Of a DNA stretch of 64,000 nt, positions 8,650 through 16,821 are shown in pieces; the stretch's first letter is position 1; each line of letters opens with the position of its first letter. A program made the translations under genes and the position numbers. This DNA is from Alphaproteobacteria bacterium (GTDB taxonomy: Bacteria > Pseudomonadota > Alphaproteobacteria > UBA8366), in the NCBI GenBank assembly GCA_028281325.1, contig JANQKC010000010.1:186001-250000 (forward strand), in the 5' to 3' direction. The notes beneath the pieces are model-generated. The model made no database searches. It was not told the origin of the DNA and saw only the letters and a program-made list of their open reading frames with translations.

Positions 8650-9246
8650 CTAACGCCTCCCCACGGTTCGGGGCAAGGCGATAAGATCCCGCCCATCGGT
8701 CATGAGGAGATCCAGGCCGCGCGGAAACCCATCACGGTTCGCGTCCCATGCCGGCCAAAACCAATCGGGAAGACCCAATGGCCGAAGGACGACGGACGCT
8801 TCGATGCCCGGACCGCGCAGCGTTTCGGGCGGGCCGGCGCGGAGCGACCGCAGTTGCACCAGAAGCGTCGCGCTTCGGTCGGGCCGCAACGACGAGCCTT
8901 GGCGGAATTCATCGAACCGCGGCATAGAGACCGGATCACCGATCAGGACATAGTCCGCCCGGCGCGATTCGGATTCGAGCGGCGCGCTCGTGTGAAAGGC
9001 CAGGAAACGCCGAACCGACGCGGTGTCCAGATGCCGGTCCAACCAGACCGCCGTCTCCTGGTTCAGCAAAGTGAGCGCGATGGCCGCGGTCCATGGGAAA
9101 AGCGACGGGGGCGCATCGCATCCCGCGGGACATCGAACGATACGGCCCGGTCGGCTCATCGCCGTCAGCACGCTTCGGAACACCGCGTGGCTATCGGCGC
9201 CAAAATCCGAAAATCCCGTCACGAACTCCGATGCGGCTGACGACAC
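8650..9246 (-). CDS. phnH: C-P lyase subunit PhnH
   Basis: A 198-residue PhnH. The F-R-S-V-L-T-A-M-S-R-P-G-R segment near residue 25 and the end F-P-R-G-L-D-L-L-M-T-D-G-R-D-L-I-A-L-P-R-T are diagnostic. PhnH has a PLP-transferase-like fold without PLP and binds the PhnGIJ core; it is required for phosphonate use in E. coli. It starts 4 bp after phnG and ends 3 bp before phnI, so it belongs to one tightly packed transcript. Confidence 0.93.
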   Translation of the reverse strand: MSSAASEFVTGFSDFGADSHAVFRSVLTAMSRPGRIVRCPAGCDAPPSLFPWTAAIALTLLNQETAVWLDRHLDTASVRRFLAFHTSAPLESESRRADYVLIGDPVSMPRFDEFRQGSSLRPDRSATLLVQLRSLRAGPPETLRGPGIEASVVLRPLGLPDWFWPAWDANRDGFPRGLDLLMTDGRDLIALPRTVGRR

Positions 9247-9250
9247 GATG

Positions 9251-9727
9251 CTATTCCGTCACCGACATCGAAAAACTGACGCGGCTTTCCTGCGTCTTGG
9301 CGGCCGACGCCCGTTTTTCCGCCTCGTTTGCGCGCGCCAGCGTCTCGACGATCGTCCGCGCACGGACGCTCGCCGGGCCTGTCGTCTGCAACAGACCATC
9401 CAGCAGCGCGGCGATCATCGCATGGCGTTTGCTTCGACCCGGGACGTAAGCGACGCCCAACGGCCCATCGACCAACTGCACCGAGCAGCGGGTTACGGTC
9501 ATTTCGCCGCAATTGAACGGCGCGCCATTCGACGAAATCCTTCCCTGCAAGAGAATCGCGCCATGTTCCGGTTTCTTCAGCCACCTGAAATCCGGCTTCT
9601 GCTCAAGACCGTCCCATTGCTTGGACAACGCCGCCAGCGGCGACGACGCGAGAACCGACAACCACTGCGACCGGGCTTCGTCGCCGTTGGCCGTTTCCTG
9701 TCCCGGCGCGCCGACAAACTCATTCAT
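9251..9727 (-). CDS. phnG: C-P lyase subunit PhnG
   Basis: The 158-residue protein shows R-S-Q-W-L-S-V-L-A near the start and G-E-M-T-V-T-R-C-S-V-Q-L then G-V-A-Y-V-P-G-R-S-K-R-H-A in the middle, which mark PhnG, the small core subunit of C-P lyase. Its ATG lies inside the 3' end of the EEP hydrolase gene (8-nt overlap), so that hydrolase is first in the operon and is likely co-translated. An N-terminal extension of about 12 residues before the conserved part is unremarkable. Confidence 0.92.
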   Translation of the reverse strand: MNEFVGAPGQETANGDEARSQWLSVLASSPLAALSKQWDGLEQKPDFRWLKKPEHGAILLQGRISSNGAPFNCGEMTVTRCSVQLVDGPLGVAYVPGRSKRHAMIAALLDGLLQTTGPASVRARTIVETLARANEAEKRASAAKTQESRVSFSMSVTE

Positions 9728-10640
9728 CGTCCGCCTCCCGCAGCGTTACGAAAAGCGGTTGATGATCCGACCCATCGGCGTCGGCAAGAACGGTCGCGTC
9801 CGCAAGACGCCGGCCGAGGCGTTCGCTGAGGAAGCAATAATCGATGCGACGTCCGGTCCGGACGCCGAGACTGTCGTATCGCGTCACGCCATCCACCGCG
9901 GTATCGTCCGTCGATGCGCCCGCCCTTTGCTGGACGTCACGCCAAGCGTCCACGAACCGACCCCGAGGCGTTACCGGCCCATACCTTGGGTTCGTCTCTC
10001 CGACAATCATGCGATGCACCTCACTGTCGGGCTGACTATTGAAATCGCCAAGCAGCATCGCATCATCCGGCATGTCCGCCGGGCTGGCCTCGGCCGACCA
10101 AACCGGATCCGACGGGTGATGCCCCGACAGGACCGGGCCTTCGCGGCGGCATTCCTTGTGTATGTCGAGCAGTCTAGTCGCCTGGACGACGCGTTGTGCT
10201 TCCGAGAGATGGCATAAATGCGTGCAGTACACCCGCAACGACCCACCGGGCAGATCGATAACGGCCTCAAGGGCGCCACGCTGCATATCCAGCAGGTCCG
10301 ACGCGCCGTACCGCGGCAGCAAGTGATTGCGGATCGAGGAAATCGGAAAACGGGAAAGGATCATGTTGCCGAACTGCCGGCGACGTTCCGATTCCGGCGC
10401 ATCATTCCCGCCGGGCGGTTTCCGAAGGTCGACATTCGGTCCCCAAGCAACGAAATGATCGGTCATGTTGGATCGGAAGAACGCGACCTGATCCACGTTG
10501 TCGGTACGGTTCCAGTTCCGGTCGACTTCCTGCAACGCAACGATGTCCGCGTCCTCGATAACCGTCAGGATTCTAGATAAGTCGAGACGCCCATCGTACC
10601 CAACGCCGTAATGTATGTTGTAGGTCACGATTGTGATCAT
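9720..10640 (-). CDS. Endonuclease/exonuclease/phosphatase-family hydrolase heading the C-P lyase operon
   Basis: A 306-residue EEP-fold metal-dependent phosphodiesterase or phosphatase. Key residues are Asn8 in T-Y-N-I-H, Glu38 in L-Q-E-V-D, the G-D-F-N-S-Q-P-D-S-E loop, and Asp292-His293 in S-D-H-Q-P. No signal peptide is visible, so it is probably cytoplasmic. It is the first gene of the C-P lyase operon and overlaps phnG by 8 nt. phnP, which opens the cyclic ribose phosphate made by PhnJ, is absent here; this enzyme may do that job or may free phosphonates from diesters. The fold is firm, the role is inference. Confidence 0.82.
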   Translation of the reverse strand: MITIVTYNIHYGVGYDGRLDLSRILTVIEDADIVALQEVDRNWNRTDNVDQVAFFRSNMTDHFVAWGPNVDLRKPPGGNDAPESERRRQFGNMILSRFPISSIRNHLLPRYGASDLLDMQRGALEAVIDLPGGSLRVYCTHLCHLSEAQRVVQATRLLDIHKECRREGPVLSGHHPSDPVWSAEASPADMPDDAMLLGDFNSQPDSEVHRMIVGETNPRYGPVTPRGRFVDAWRDVQQRAGASTDDTAVDGVTRYDSLGVRTGRRIDYCFLSERLGRRLADATVLADADGSDHQPLFVTLREADDE

Positions 10641-10712
10641 TCGCTTTAACTGCCTCTGGTCCGCATCTGCGCTTCAACGCCGCGAACCCTGTCACGAGAG
10701 TATGAAAGTTAA

Positions 10713-10759
10713 ATGACAGCCCGGTCATCGGGATTGGACAATAAGGCAATTGATCCAAT
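10713..10759. promoter_or_regulatory. Candidate operator in the phnF / C-P lyase divergent promoter
   Basis: The 206-bp gap between the divergent genes holds two inverted repeats. ATGAC at 10713-10717 pairs with GTCAT at 10724-10728. ATTGGA at 10733-10738 plus CAAT at 10739-10742 pairs with ATTGATCCAAT at 10749-10759, with one bulged base. GntR/HutC-family regulators bind dyads of this kind. Which repeat binds the regulator is not known. Confidence 0.35.
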
Positions 10760-10846
10760 GATTTTTACCTTGCCCCCGAACCGGTTTCGGCTAATCAAGA
10801 AGGAAGCCGCGCGCCAAGCGGTCCATCGACAAGGACAGCATGAGCG

Positions 10847-11602
10847 ATGAACGAGCGAGACGAAAAGCACGATCCAGACAGGATGCGGCAGCCACGCTGG
10901 CGACAGATTCAACGTGCCCTGGAGGATGACATCCGCCGCGGCACGGTTGCGCCGGGCGAGCGGTTGCCGACGGAATCCGACCTGGCGAAACGGTTCGGCG
11001 TGCACCGGAACACGATTCGCCGGGCCATCGACCGGCTGCGGCAGAAAAACCTGATTCGCGTGGAACAAGGCAGCGGCACTTTCGTGCAGGAACGGTCGGT
11101 GGTGTATGCCGTCAGCCGCCGAAGTCGTCTGACAACCGTGTTGAAGAACAACAGGAACAGCCCGTCGCGCGAGATCTTGTCCAGCCACGATAGCACCGCG
11201 GATGAATCAACCGGCGCGGCCCTCTCGCTTCCGGTCGGATTTCCCGTCCTGCATATCGAAACCCTGCGTCGATTCGGCCAGCAGCCCGTCGCGGTAAGCA
11301 CCTATATTTACCCGTTGCCGCGCTTCAAAGGCATCGATCAGCGGATTCGAGAGACAGGCTCTATTACCATCGCGATGCGCACCTTCGGAGTGCACGACCT
11401 GCTGCGCAAGGACCTTCGCGTTCGGGCATCCACACCTTCGGCGAAAGACGCCAAGTTGCTTGGCGTCGGCCGGTCAAAGCCGCTCACCAACCTCATCAGC
11501 GTCAGCGTCGACGGAGACGATGCGCCGGTACAACTGACCCATACCCGGTTCATTTCGGCATGGCTGGACCTGTACTTCCAGTTCGAGGACCGGCCCCGGT
11601 AG
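10847..11602 (+). CDS. phnF: GntR/HutC-family transcriptional regulator, PhnF type
   Basis: The 251-residue protein has an N-terminal winged helix (residues 13-80; R-L-P-T-E-S-D-L-A-K-R-F-G-V-H-R-N-T-I-R-R-A-I) and a C-terminal UTRA ligand-binding domain (about 95-245). PhnF-type regulators repress phosphonate genes and release DNA when a small effector binds the UTRA domain. It is divergent from the EEP-phn operon and upstream of the ABC importer genes, so it may control both. AAGGA at 10831-10835 precedes the ATG. The name rests on position and family; effector and target sites are not known. Confidence 0.75.
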   Translation: MNERDEKHDPDRMRQPRWRQIQRALEDDIRRGTVAPGERLPTESDLAKRFGVHRNTIRRAIDRLRQKNLIRVEQGSGTFVQERSVVYAVSRRSRLTTVLKNNRNSPSREILSSHDSTADESTGAALSLPVGFPVLHIETLRRFGQQPVAVSTYIYPLPRFKGIDQRIRETGSITIAMRTFGVHDLLRKDLRVRASTPSAKDAKLLGVGRSKPLTNLISVSVDGDDAPVQLTHTRFISAWLDLYFQFEDRPR

Positions 11603-11812
11603 CTGCGTCCAAGGGATTACCCCCAAGGCGTTCGCACCGCCTTTTCGAGACAGATTCCGAGATAGCTTGGACGAATACTGCAGTCGTCCAAGCCGCTGTC
11701 ATGCGCCTTTAACAACCATCGGTCTTAATCGGGCGCATTATTCCAGCGAGTGATGCTTTGCCCCGATGGCAAGCCATCCCGAACACAGCACGGCAAACGG
11801 AGGGTCATATCC

Positions 11813-13114
11813 ATGCGTGTCACCAGTCTCATCTCAAAATCCGGCTTGTTGGCGGTGGCAGGTATGCTTGCCGTGCCCACGCTCGTGGCCGGGCCTAGCA
11901 CCGTCGTTCAAGCCGAACCTGTCACGATCGAGTTCGCGTACAGCCGACCGAACAACTACAAGAAAGTGGTCGAGGAAGTGGTGCAGCGGTTCGAGGCCGA
12001 AAACCCCGACATCCGCGTCAAGGTTCGCCCGGCGAGCCGCAACTACGAAACGCTGATCCAAGACCTGTTGCGGTCCGCGACCATCGGCCAGGATCTGCCG
12101 GACGTGGCCATGCACGGCCTTCACCGGGTCCGCCTTCTAGCCGATCGCGAACTGGTCGTGCCGATCGAACCCTTCATCAAGGCCGAGCCCGACTGGGATT
12201 CGCTCGGATTCGTGCCGGCAATGCAGAGACTGGGAAATCATCGAGACCGGAACTACGCCTTGTCTTTCGGCGTCTCGACGATGGTCATTCATTACAATGC
12301 CGACCTGGTCAAGAAGGCGGGGGGCAACCCGGAAAACCCGCCCACGACCTGGCCTGGGATCATCGATCTGGCAAAGCGGATCGACGCGCTGGGCGACGAC
12401 ACCCAAGGCATCTATTGGTACTACTACGAATCAAACAATAACTTCACGTTCCACACGCTGCTGCAAAGCTTCGGCGGCAGCATGATGTCCGCCAACGACA
12501 AGACGATCGCCTTCGATAGCCCCGCCGGCATGAAGGCGCTGCAACTCGTCGATGGGTTCGCCAAGGCCGGGATGATCGACATGCGGGACTCGCAGGCCAT
12601 GCAGTCCTTCGCCGCGGGCAAGCTCGGCATCTATCTGGCCTCGTCCTCCCGCATCGCCCGGATCACCCGTGGCGCGAAGGGCAAGTTCCGCTACGTCACC
12701 GGCCCGTTGCCGATACCCGTCGAAACCGCGTCCTTCCCCGCCGGCGGCGCCGGTCTGATGATGCACACGACCGACCCGGAAAAGCAGAAAGCGGCATGGA
12801 CCTTCATGAAATTCGCCGCCGGTTCGATCGGCCAAACGATCATGGCCAAGAACACCGGCTACATGCCCGGCAACGAAATCTCGATCAAGAGCCCGGATCT
12901 GCTCGCCACCTTCTATGCCCAAAACCCGAACTACCGAACGCCGCTCGATCAACGGTCGAGAATGACGCGCTTCTATACCTTCCCGGGAGAGAATTCGTTG
13001 AAGATTCCGACCGTGATCCGCGATCATCTACAGGCCGTCGTCAGTCAAAAACGTGCGCCCGAACAAGTCATGCCCGACATGGTGCAGGGCGTGCAAGCGC
13101 TGCTACCGAAGTAA
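11813..13114 (+). CDS. ABC importer substrate-binding protein, family 1 (UgpB/MalE-like)
   Basis: From the ATG at 11813 (GGAGGG at 11799-11804) the protein has 433 residues and begins with a signal peptide ending near V-V-Q-A-E-P. The mature part opens T-I-E-F-A-Y-S-R-P-N-N-Y-K-K-V-V-E-E-V-V-Q-R-F-E, typical of family-1 solute-binding proteins for sugars or glycerol-3-phosphate. It is periplasmic and hands ligand to the two permeases encoded at 15862-17657. The importer is not the phosphonate-specific PhnD type, which suggests a larger substrate such as a glyco- or glycerol-phosphonate; that is inference from the neighbours. A strong hairpin follows the stop codon. Confidence 0.88.
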   Translation: MRVTSLISKSGLLAVAGMLAVPTLVAGPSTVVQAEPVTIEFAYSRPNNYKKVVEEVVQRFEAENPDIRVKVRPASRNYETLIQDLLRSATIGQDLPDVAMHGLHRVRLLADRELVVPIEPFIKAEPDWDSLGFVPAMQRLGNHRDRNYALSFGVSTMVIHYNADLVKKAGGNPENPPTTWPGIIDLAKRIDALGDDTQGIYWYYYESNNNFTFHTLLQSFGGSMMSANDKTIAFDSPAGMKALQLVDGFAKAGMIDMRDSQAMQSFAAGKLGIYLASSSRIARITRGAKGKFRYVTGPLPIPVETASFPAGGAGLMMHTTDPEKQKAAWTFMKFAAGSIGQTIMAKNTGYMPGNEISIKSPDLLATFYAQNPNYRTPLDQRSRMTRFYTFPGENSLKIPTVIRDHLQAVVSQKRAPEQVMPDMVQGVQALLPK

Positions 13115-13134
13115 CACCCAGTTGGACACGGAAC

Positions 13135-13164
13135 CCGCCGGGGCGTGCTTGAACGCCCCGGCGG
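13135..13164 (+). terminator. GC-rich hairpin after the binding-protein gene
   Basis: CCGCCGGGGCG at 13135-13145 is perfectly complementary to CGCCCCGGCGG at 13154-13164, giving an 11-bp stem with an 8-nt loop. No T-run follows. Such hairpins after binding-protein genes often cause partial termination or protect the upstream mRNA, so that the binding protein is made in excess of the membrane parts. Confidence 0.6.
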
Positions 13165-13272
13165 TTCGGTCGAAAGGCCGGGCAGCGGTCCATTCTTCCA
13201 ACCCCAATCGCTCAATAAATACGGTGCCCCGCATCGCCCCCGGCGGCCCGCTCACGGAATGAACAGGTTCAA

Positions 13273-14526
13273 ATGACTGCGACGCAGCGAAAATTGGAAC
13301 GCCTTTGTTTCGGCTGGCACGGCCGCGAAGCCGGGTTCGACTTCCGGCCCGGCTTGGCCGGCGCGGCGGGATTGCCGCGCTCCAACGACAACGAGATCGG
13401 GGCGCTGGCGCATTTGCACAACCGGTCCGGCAACCGGGGCTATCTGGTAATCGGCGAAGCGACGATGCGCCTTTTCGATTGCGACCGCGACTTGAGCGCA
13501 TCGCTCGATCTGCGCCGCCTTCTGGAGTGGGAAGACCCCGAACGGCTCGCGGCCGCGATTAGCGCACGCTTCGACGCGCTGGTGCTTCCAATGGCATACG
13601 AAATCGCGCCCGGCTTTTCCTACGACCGGCTGGTGGTCTTCCTCGAAACCGTCACGCTGCCCGTCGTTACGCTCGGTCTTGGCATCCATTGCGATCCGGA
13701 CGACTCCATCGACCTGTTTCACCCGAGCGTCCGATCCTTGCTGCGCGTTCTCGATCGGCGCGCCGCCTTGTTCGGGGTGCGGGCGGAAACGACGCGATGC
13801 TGGTTGGAACGGCATGGTTTTCGGCAGGCCGTCGCGCTTGGCTGTCCAAGCCTGCATCTGTACCCGTCCACCGTCCAAGCCCTGGAAAAACAACCGCTCG
13901 ACATGAACGGATCGATCGCCACGGGAGGGTATCTGTTGCGCAACGATCAACGCGCACGCTGGCAATGCCAGTTGTTCGGCGATCACGACGCGACGTACAT
14001 CCTTCAGGATGAGCTGTTCACGTCGGACCATTTCCACGAAGACACGCCGATCATCAACGACGCCACGGGAACCGTGGACCGCACACTGATCGTCGACGCC
14101 GTGCAACGACGCATCGGCCTCGACCCGCCGTTTTCCCGATACGCCTATTTCCATGGACTGGATGCTTGGCGGCTGTGCTGCGCCTATCATGAACTCTACA
14201 TCGGCGATCGGTTTCATGGCGCCATCGTCGCGCTGCAAGTCGGCCGGCCCATCGCCCTCTTCACCAAGGACGTCCGCACCCGCGAGCTGTCGGCGTTCTA
14301 TGGAATCCCCACCGTGGAACTGGAGGACGTCTTTCATCACCCCTTGCGGGACGTCGTGTCCCATTCCCTCGACCAGCCTAGACGCCGCGAGTTTGTCGAA
14401 ACGTGGCATCAACGCCACCATCGCTTTCTAGACACGCTTCGCAGCGTGGGGCTGACATTCACGGCCGGGTCGGATCGCACGGCCCGGTCTTCCCGGTCGA
14501 ACCGCGAACCCGCTTTAAGCGCGTGA
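13273..14526 (+). CDS. Polysaccharide pyruvyl transferase family protein
   Basis: The 417-residue protein has the marks of the PF04230 family: N-R-G-Y-L-V-I-G-E-A near residue 55, a central G-V-R-A-E-T-T-R-C-W-L-E followed by A-L-G-C-P-S-L-H-L-Y-P, and a C-terminal I-G-D-R-F-H-G-A-I-V-A-L-Q-V-G-R-P, with the conserved histidine. Members add ketal pyruvate to sugars of surface glycans. It lies between the binding protein and the ATPase of an importer, an unusual place for such an enzyme. Its sugar may be the imported compound or a cell-surface glycan. The last 20 residues are Ser/Arg-rich and look disordered. Confidence 0.75.
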   Translation: MTATQRKLERLCFGWHGREAGFDFRPGLAGAAGLPRSNDNEIGALAHLHNRSGNRGYLVIGEATMRLFDCDRDLSASLDLRRLLEWEDPERLAAAISARFDALVLPMAYEIAPGFSYDRLVVFLETVTLPVVTLGLGIHCDPDDSIDLFHPSVRSLLRVLDRRAALFGVRAETTRCWLERHGFRQAVALGCPSLHLYPSTVQALEKQPLDMNGSIATGGYLLRNDQRARWQCQLFGDHDATYILQDELFTSDHFHEDTPIINDATGTVDRTLIVDAVQRRIGLDPPFSRYAYFHGLDAWRLCCAYHELYIGDRFHGAIVALQVGRPIALFTKDVRTRELSAFYGIPTVELEDVFHHPLRDVVSHSLDQPRRREFVETWHQRHHRFLDTLRSVGLTFTAGSDRTARSSRSNREPALSA

Positions 14527-14581
14527 CCGGCGGCGGCGCTTCACCCATTTGCCAGGTTTTACTCAAGAAAGGCCCAAAACA

Positions 14582-15865
14582 GTGGCTGGTGTTCGTCTAA
14601 AAGAAATCGCAAAGAGCTTTGGCGCGACGGACGTGCTCAAAGGGGTTTCACTCGATATTACGGCGGGCGGTTTTACCGCTCTTCTCGGCCCGTCGGGCTG
14701 CGGCAAGTCCACTCTCCTGCGCATCATCGCCGGCCTCGAAACGCAAGACGGCGGATCGGTCGTCATCGATGACCGGGCGGTCGACCGTCTTCGCCCGACG
14801 GCCCGCGACGTGGCGATGGTCTTCCAAACCTACGCGCTGTATCCGCACATGACGGTCGCGCAGAACATGGCGCTGCCGTTGAAGATGCGGCATATGACCT
14901 CCTGGCAACGGCTCCCGCTTCTCGGCGGGGCCGTGTTCGGAAACCGAAACATCCGGAACACCATCGACACTACCGTCCGGGAAGCGGCCGCGGCGCTTGA
15001 AATAAATCATCTACTCGACCGCAAACCCTCGGAACTGTCGGGTGGTCAGCGCCAACGGGTCGCGCTTGGCCGGGCCATGGTCCGCCGGCCCAAAGTATTC
15101 CTGATGGACGAGCCGCTTTCGAACCTCGACGCCAAGCTGCGCGTGCAAATGCGCGCCGAGATCAAGGAACTGCACCGCCAACTCGGCATCACGTTTATCT
15201 ATGTTACCCACGACCAGGCCGAAGCCATGACCATGGCCGACCAGGTGGCGGTGATGATGGACGGCGAATTGCTCCAGGTGGCGCCGCCGCGGACAATCTA
15301 CGCCGCGCCCGCCGACATCAAGGTGGCGACCTTCATCGGGTCGCCCCAGATCAACCTTCTGAGCGGCATATCCCGGCATGACGGCGCCGTCGACGTGCCG
15401 ACGGCGACACTGGCCCCGGGCGCGACGGCCCCGTCAGGCGCCAAGATCACGGTGGGCATGCGCCCGGAAAACCTTTCCCTCGCCGATGCGGCGGGCCCGG
15501 GAAACCTAACCGGCACGGTTCGCACGGTCGAGGATCTGGGCACCGATCTTTTCTTGCATCTCGAAATCCACGGCGCCGCGGACCTCGTCATCGTACGCGC
15601 GGACCCGGCCAGACGCGACGGATTGGGCCACGGCGCCACCGTCCACGTATCCCCGCGTCCGGACACGATGCTATTGTTCGACGCGAACGGCAAACGGCTT
15701 GCGCCGGCGACGACAAGACCCAACGGCGCAAACGGTGATGACGCCACCGGATCGGCCGGCATGCTGCCCGGCGCGCCGACGGTTCGACCCCTCCCCATCG
15801 CAAACGCCGCAAACCGCCCCAGGCGGCAAGATCCGACCGAGCCCATCGCAGAAAGCGTGGAATGA
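14582..15865 (+). CDS. ABC importer ATP-binding protein (UgpC/MsmK-like)
   Basis: This is the CUT1-type ATPase that energises the importer. Walker A G-P-S-G-C-G-K-S-T, signature L-S-G-G-Q-R-Q-R, Walker B V-F-L-M-D-E-P-L-S-N-L-D and the switch V-T-H-D-Q-A-E-A are all present, followed by a C-terminal TOBE/OB region. I prefer GTG at 14582 (AGAAAGG at 14566-14572) over a TTG at 14549; the protein is then 427 residues. It carries an insert of about 20 residues (M-T-S-W-Q-R-L-P-L-L-G-G-A-V-F-G) in the helical domain and a Pro/Ala-rich tail of some 50 residues, both longer than usual. It overlaps the first permease by 4 nt. Confidence 0.9.
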   Translation: MAGVRLKEIAKSFGATDVLKGVSLDITAGGFTALLGPSGCGKSTLLRIIAGLETQDGGSVVIDDRAVDRLRPTARDVAMVFQTYALYPHMTVAQNMALPLKMRHMTSWQRLPLLGGAVFGNRNIRNTIDTTVREAAAALEINHLLDRKPSELSGGQRQRVALGRAMVRRPKVFLMDEPLSNLDAKLRVQMRAEIKELHRQLGITFIYVTHDQAEAMTMADQVAVMMDGELLQVAPPRTIYAAPADIKVATFIGSPQINLLSGISRHDGAVDVPTATLAPGATAPSGAKITVGMRPENLSLADAAGPGNLTGTVRTVEDLGTDLFLHLEIHGAADLVIVRADPARRDGLGHGATVHVSPRPDTMLLFDANGKRLAPATTRPNGANGDDATGSAGMLPGAPTVRPLPIANAANRPRRQDPTEPIAESVE

Positions 15866-16821
15866 CCGTGACCGAAACCATAAGCAGCCCAACGCCGGAT
15901 CGCCGGCACGCCAATGCCGGGCGGGCGGCCGCGACAGGGGGCAGCCCGGCGCGCGCCGAGGCCGCGGCCGGATACGCGCTTGCGGCGCCCGCTTTCCTCT
16001 TGATCGTTCTTCTGGTCCTCGTACCGACGCTCGGAATCTTCGTTATCGCGGTCACCGACTGGCAGTTCGGCGAACGCTCGCTTGATTTCGTTGGCGTGCG
16101 GAACTTCGTCGACCTATTCGGCGACGCGACCTTTCGCGCGGCATTCTTCAACACCATGGCGTATGTCGCCGTGACCGTGCCCGGCACGACGATCCTCGGC
16201 CTGGCGATTGCCTTGCTGATCGAGAGCGGCCGGTCGCTTCGCGCTTTCTATCGCGCCGCGCATTTTCTGCCGGTGATGGCGACGCTCGCCGCCATGGCGA
16301 TCGCCTGGGAAGCGCTGCTTCATCCGACGATAGGCCTCGTCAACCAGGTGCTTGGCGATTTAGGGTTGGCGCGGCCGAACTGGCTTCGCGATACCAGCCT
16401 GGTGTTGCCGACACTGATGGTGATCGGAATCTGGCAGCAGCTCGGTCTCGCCATGGTGCTCTTCCTGGCCGGCCTGAAGGCCATCCCGCAGGACCTTTAC
16501 GATGCGGCCGACGTGGACGGCGCCGACGGCTGGCTTGACCGGCTCACGACGGTCACGCTGCCCATGCTCGGTCCGGTCACCATGTTCGTAACCATCATTA
16601 TGGCCCTCCGCGCCTTCGAGGTATTCGACACCGTGCGAATCCTGACCCATGGCGGGCCGGGCAACGCGTCGGAAACGCTGTTGCACACCCTCTATGTCGA
16701 GAGCTTCGAATATCTTCGTACCGGGTACGGCGCGGCCGTCACGCTGGTCTTCCTTCTTATCGTCATCGGCCTCACGCTGGTGCAGGCGCACGTCATGGAC
16801 AAGAGAGTGCACTACACATGA
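15862..16821 (+). CDS. ABC importer permease, MalF/UgpA type
   Basis: A 319-residue inner-membrane permease with six hydrophobic segments and the ATPase-contacting E-A-A loop in the form Y-D-A-A-D-V-D-G-A-D-G-W-L-D-R-L-T-T-V-T-L-P-M-L-G-P. A short, polar N-terminal tail of about 35 residues precedes the first helix. The ATG overlaps the stop of the ATPase gene and its own stop overlaps the next permease (4 nt each), so the three genes are translationally coupled. Confidence 0.9.
   Translation: MTVTETISSPTPDRRHANAGRAAATGGSPARAEAAAGYALAAPAFLLIVLLVLVPTLGIFVIAVTDWQFGERSLDFVGVRNFVDLFGDATFRAAFFNTMAYVAVTVPGTTILGLAIALLIESGRSLRAFYRAAHFLPVMATLAAMAIAWEALLHPTIGLVNQVLGDLGLARPNWLRDTSLVLPTLMVIGIWQQLGLAMVLFLAGLKAIPQDLYDAADVDGADGWLDRLTTVTLPMLGPVTMFVTIIMALRAFEVFDTVRILTHGGPGNASETLLHTLYVESFEYLRTGYGAAVTLVFLLIVIGLTLVQAHVMDKRVHYT

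Noticed and set aside
13252-14421. 389-codon open frame on the minus strand opposite the pyruvyl transferase
   Set aside because: Composition is Arg/Gln/Val/Gly-rich without any domain, as expected for antisense of a GC-rich gene; the plus-strand gene has clear family motifs.
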